Shown here: piece by piece, positions 61,331 to 64,000 of the stretch
How positions within the stretch are numbered: the first letter of the stretch is position 1
Layout of the letters: every line of letters begins with the position of its first letter
Origin: Oscillospiraceae bacterium
Lineage (GTDB): Bacteria > Bacillota > Clostridia > Oscillospirales > Oscillospiraceae
DNA length: 64,000 nucleotides
Assembly: GCA_009779845.1 (NCBI GenBank)
Contig: WRBE01000001.1
Span: 1-64,000, forward strand
Direction of reading: 5' to 3'
Notes under the pieces: generated by a model
The model's database searches: none
What the model was told of the DNA's origin: nothing
The model's input: the letters and a program-made list of their open reading frames with translations, nothing else
Made by a program: the position numbers and the translations under genes

Positions 61331-62382
61331 AGACACTAATGAAAGGCAACGAGGCCATCTGTGCGGCGGCCATTCAAGCGGGATGCCGTGCATTCTTCGG
61401 CTATCCCATTACACCGCAAAACGAGATTCCGGAGTACATGTCCTACCACATGGAACGTGCCGGGGGCACGTTTATTCAGGCGGAGAGCGAGGTTTCGGCC
61501 ATTAACATGGTCTTCGGTGCCGCTGCTACGGGGGTGCGGGCGATGACTAGCTCATCGTCGCCCGGTATGGCCCTCAAACAAGAGGGGATTAGCTACATGG
61601 TGGGTGCCGACCTACCGGGGCTGATTGTAAACATCTCTCGCTCTGGCCCCGGTCTGGGCGGGATTTTGCCCAGCCAGTCGGACTATTTCCAAGCCACACG
61701 GGGCGGCGGCAACGGGGACTATTTCACCCCGGTTTATGCGCCAAGCGGCGTGCAAGAGGCGACAGATTTGACCCAAATCGCCTTTAACACCGCCGAGAAA
61801 TATCGCACCCCGGTTATTTTACTGGCAGACGGGATTTTAGGCCAGATGATGGAGCCAGTGGAGATTAAAGAACATCCTAGGATAGAGGCAGACAAATCTT
61901 GGGTGGTAGATGGTCGTGCTGATGAGCGGAGCAGGAACACCATTAGCTCCCTAGACTTATCCGGTGAGGGGTTAGAGCGCTTAAACCTCAAACGGATGGA
62001 GCGGTATCAAGAGATTATCAAAAACGAGATCATGGTAGAACGACAGGTGGAAGAAGGGGACGAGGTGGTCATCGCTGCCTACGGCCTTGCCGCCCGGATT
62101 GCCGTGAACGCCATGGAAGAGTTGAAAGCCGAGGGCATCAACGTGGGTTTGATCCGGCCCATTACCCTTTGGCCCTTCCCAGAGCTAGCATTCCAAAATC
62201 TGCCCAAATCGGTGAAACACATTTTAGTGGCGGAACTGTCCATGGGACAAATGATTGAGGATGTACGGCGTTCCGTAGCTGGCAGCCACCCCATCCATTT
62301 CTATGGCCGTTGCGGCGGGATGGTGTTCGAGCCGTCAGAGATCACCGAAAAAGTACGACAAATCGTAAAAGGGGAGGGCTAG
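61327..62382 (+). CDS. vorB: 2-oxoacid:ferredoxin oxidoreductase alpha subunit (VorB-like)
   Basis: 351 residues. MKGNEAICAAAIQAGCRAFF and YPITPQNEIPEYMSYHMERA begin the pyrimidine-binding domain; QAESEVSAINMVFGAAATGV and MTSSSSPGMALKQEGISYM are signature stretches; EEGDEVVIAAYGLAARIA starts the C-terminal domain. It matches VorB of 2-ketoisovalerate oxidoreductases, though KorA-type substrates cannot be excluded. ATG overlaps the ferredoxin stop. Confidence 0.9.
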   Translation: MKTLMKGNEAICAAAIQAGCRAFFGYPITPQNEIPEYMSYHMERAGGTFIQAESEVSAINMVFGAAATGVRAMTSSSSPGMALKQEGISYMVGADLPGLIVNISRSGPGLGGILPSQSDYFQATRGGGNGDYFTPVYAPSGVQEATDLTQIAFNTAEKYRTPVILLADGILGQMMEPVEIKEHPRIEADKSWVVDGRADERSRNTISSLDLSGEGLERLNLKRMERYQEIIKNEIMVERQVEEGDEVVIAAYGLAARIAVNAMEELKAEGINVGLIRPITLWPFPELAFQNLPKSVKHILVAELSMGQMIEDVRRSVAGSHPIHFYGRCGGMVFEPSEITEKVRQIVKGEG

Positions 62383-62385
62383 GAC

Positions 62386-63135
62386 ATGACAAAAGTACTC
62401 TATGAAAAGAGCCGTGGGTTGACAGATACGCCCCTGACCTACTGCCCCGGCTGTTCCCATGGGATTATCCATAAGCTGGTGGCGGAGAGTTTGGTCGAGC
62501 TTGGCCTGTTAGAAAACACCATCACCGTGGCCTCTGTGGGCTGTTCGGTGCTGGCGTATGACTTCTTTAACTGTGACGGCATCCAAGCCGCCCACGGGAG
62601 AGCGCCTGCGGTGGCAGTGGGTATCAAGCGCACCAACCCGGACAAGATTGTGTTTACCTACCAAGGGGACGGGGACTTGGCCTCCATCGGCACGGCGGAG
62701 ATTATTCACGCCGCCCATCGGGGGGACAATATTACGGTGATTTTCGTCAACAATGCCATCTACGGCATGACCGGCGGCCAAATGGCCCCGACAACGCTAG
62801 TGGGCCAAAAGACCAGTACCAGCCCATTGGGCCGTATGGAAAATCTGCAAGGGCGGCCTTTGCTGGTGAGTGAGATGCTGTCTACTATCCCCAGTGCCAC
62901 GTATATTGAGCGGACATCCGTCCATGATGTGCCCCATATTCGCAAGGCGAAAAAGGCCATTAAGAAAGCGTTCCAAAACCAAGCGGAAAACAAGGGCTTT
63001 TCTTTGGTGGAGGTTCTCGCCGCTTGTCCAATCGGCTGGGGACAGACCCCGGTGGATGCCGCAAAATTTGTGGCGGACGAGATGGCCAGCTACTACCCGC
63101 TGGGCCTTTATAAAGACGAGGGGGTGGCAAAATGA
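62386..63135 (+). CDS. vorA: 2-oxoacid:ferredoxin oxidoreductase beta subunit (TPP-binding)
   Basis: 249 residues. YCPGCSHGIIHKLVAESL and VGCSVLAYDFFNCD open the TPP domain; YQGDGDLASIGTAEIIHAAH is the GDG thiamine-diphosphate/Mg motif, with VNNAIYGMTGGQMAPTT completing it. Starts three bases after vorB and overlaps vorC by four bases. Confidence 0.92.
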   Translation: MTKVLYEKSRGLTDTPLTYCPGCSHGIIHKLVAESLVELGLLENTITVASVGCSVLAYDFFNCDGIQAAHGRAPAVAVGIKRTNPDKIVFTYQGDGDLASIGTAEIIHAAHRGDNITVIFVNNAIYGMTGGQMAPTTLVGQKTSTSPLGRMENLQGRPLLVSEMLSTIPSATYIERTSVHDVPHIRKAKKAIKKAFQNQAENKGFSLVEVLAACPIGWGQTPVDAAKFVADEMASYYPLGLYKDEGVAK

Positions 63136-63659
63136 TGACGAAGATGGTATTTTCGGGGTTCGGTGGTCAGGGAATATTAACCCTAGGCGAACTGGTGGCC
63201 ACCATGGTGATGCATAAGGGCAAGCAAGTGACATGGATGCCCTCTTACGGCATTGAGATGCGGGGCGGCACCGCCAACTGCGGCGTTGTGGTGTCTGACG
63301 GGCCGATTGGCAGCCCATTTGTACTCTCGGATTTGGACATTCTATGCGCAATGAACATGCCCTCTGTTGATAAGTTTTTGCCACGGGTGCGGCCCGGCGG
63401 GTTGGTGCTGGTCAATAGTTCTATTGTGACAGAGCCAATTGAGCGGCATGACGTGACGATTCACGCCATCCCCGCAACACAGATTGCCATTGATGTAGGG
63501 AATCCCAAAGTGGCCAACATGGCCATGTTAGCTGGGTTTTTGACACATACAGATTTCTTTGGATTGGAAGATGTAGAGCAAGTGTTGCATCAACGGTTTG
63601 GAGAGAAATATCCGAAGCTGATTCCGCTGAATTTAGAAGCGGTGAAGCGCGGGATGTAG
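63132..63659 (+). CDS. vorC: 2-oxoacid:ferredoxin oxidoreductase gamma subunit
   Basis: 175 residues. FSGFGGQGILTLGELVATMV and TWMPSYGIEMRGGTANCGVV are gamma-subunit hallmarks (CoA-interacting domain). ATGA overlap with vorA. Last gene of ptb-buk-vorDBAC. Together the complex oxidises 2-oxoisovalerate and similar acids to acyl-CoA, CO2 and reduced ferredoxin. Confidence 0.92.
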   Translation: MMTKMVFSGFGGQGILTLGELVATMVMHKGKQVTWMPSYGIEMRGGTANCGVVVSDGPIGSPFVLSDLDILCAMNMPSVDKFLPRVRPGGLVLVNSSIVTEPIERHDVTIHAIPATQIAIDVGNPKVANMAMLAGFLTHTDFFGLEDVEQVLHQRFGEKYPKLIPLNLEAVKRGM

Positions 63660-63667
63660 AGATTACA

Positions 63668-63697
63668 GGGGCCGCCTTCGGCGGCCCGGCCTTTTTT
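63668..63697 (+). terminator. intrinsic terminator of the vor operon
   Basis: GGGCCGCC pairs with GGCGGCCC around TTCG-type loop, followed by CTTTTTT. Confidence 0.85.
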
Positions 63698-63769
63698 AAT
63701 GGGCAGATATGTTTTTTTAAAAGATTGTAGAAATTATATTTAGACATAAAGAACCGAGGTATTAGAGGC

Positions 63770-64000
63770 GTGAAAAAAAGAAAATGGTCAGGTCTAAAAG
63801 AAGGGATCATCTTGTACCTTGCAATCTCCAAAATATTTTACTGGATGAACCTTATTGGAGAAATGGCGCAAAGAGATTTTGAAGGTGCATGGCTGCTTGT
63901 AATAGATCGGATTCTAACTCAGGACTTGCCTCTCATTCTGGTGGTTATTTGCTTGGTTATTATAGATATGTCAAAAGCAAACCATTATTTAAAGCTCGCC
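63770..64000 (+). CDS. membrane protein, partial at right edge
   Basis: A GTG at 63770 preceded by AGAGGC opens a frame running off the window: MKKRKWSGLKEGIILYLAIS, a first helix, then a polar stretch and a second helix (LPLILVVICLVIIDM). More AT-rich than the vor genes. Possibly the first gene of another membrane-protein/XRE operon, but the family is not recognisable. Confidence 0.5.
   Translation, partial: MKKRKWSGLKEGIILYLAISKIFYWMNLIGEMAQRDFEGAWLLVIDRILTQDLPLILVVICLVIIDMSKANHYLKLA

Noticed and set aside
1..64000. tRNA or rRNA genes, phage structural genes, CRISPR arrays
   Set aside because: I found no cloverleaf, rRNA segment, capsid or tail gene, or spaced repeat array by reading either strand; a covariance search could still find a short RNA I missed.

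Overview
The window looks like the chromosome of an endospore-forming Firmicute of class Clostridia. Evidence: a sigK gene for the late mother-cell sigma factor, S-layer-homology (SLH) proteins, ptb-buk with a 2-oxoacid:ferredoxin oxidoreductase, AsnA, LytTR/DUF3021 and AgrA-like regulators, and AAAGGAG-type ribosome binding sites. Species cannot be named. I saw no rRNA, tRNA or CRISPR.

Layout. 1-3.9 kb: truncated AgrA-like regulator, divergent-PAP2 protein, internalin-like LRR-SLH surface protein, a small conserved protein and a DUF6442/XRE operon. 4.3-10.8 kb (minus): an envelope-stress operon of OmpR-type regulator, Roco GTPase, histidine kinase and HtrA protease, with the Roco gene lying between the two-component partners. 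11-18.1 kb: DUF5711 protein, CvpA, ClpE-like unfoldase, a Cys-rich small protein, modA-asnA and a lipoprotein.

18.2-35.05 kb is the most interesting region. A single sigK reading frame is split into three pieces by two different skin-like elements, 7,740 bp and 8,415 bp by my count. Each carries its own large serine recombinase at the sigK-downstream end. Joining the pieces at AA dinucleotides restores a 232-codon pro-sigma-K with every domain in frame. Both rebuilt attP sites have inverted arms centred on that AA. The cargo is unusual: one element carries a 2002-residue SLH surface protein, the other a 962-residue secreted protein and a membrane-anchored partner.

35-49.6 kb: DUF1002 protein, pyrF-pyrC, a LytTR/DUF3021 pair, an LTA-synthase-like enzyme, an iron alcohol dehydrogenase, a nucleoside-type ABC importer without its binding protein, and an aminotransferase with a flavodoxin-like reductase. 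49.7-58.6 kb: drug-defence genes, namely two MFS pumps behind attenuator leaders, a MutS2-like ATPase without an Smr domain, and a heterodimeric ABC exporter. 58.9-63.7 kb: ptb-buk-vorDBAC, which would oxidise branched-chain 2-oxoacids to acyl-CoA and conserve ATP through acyl phosphate. Two related palindromic elements of about 160 bp sit in front of clpE and between buk and the vor genes.
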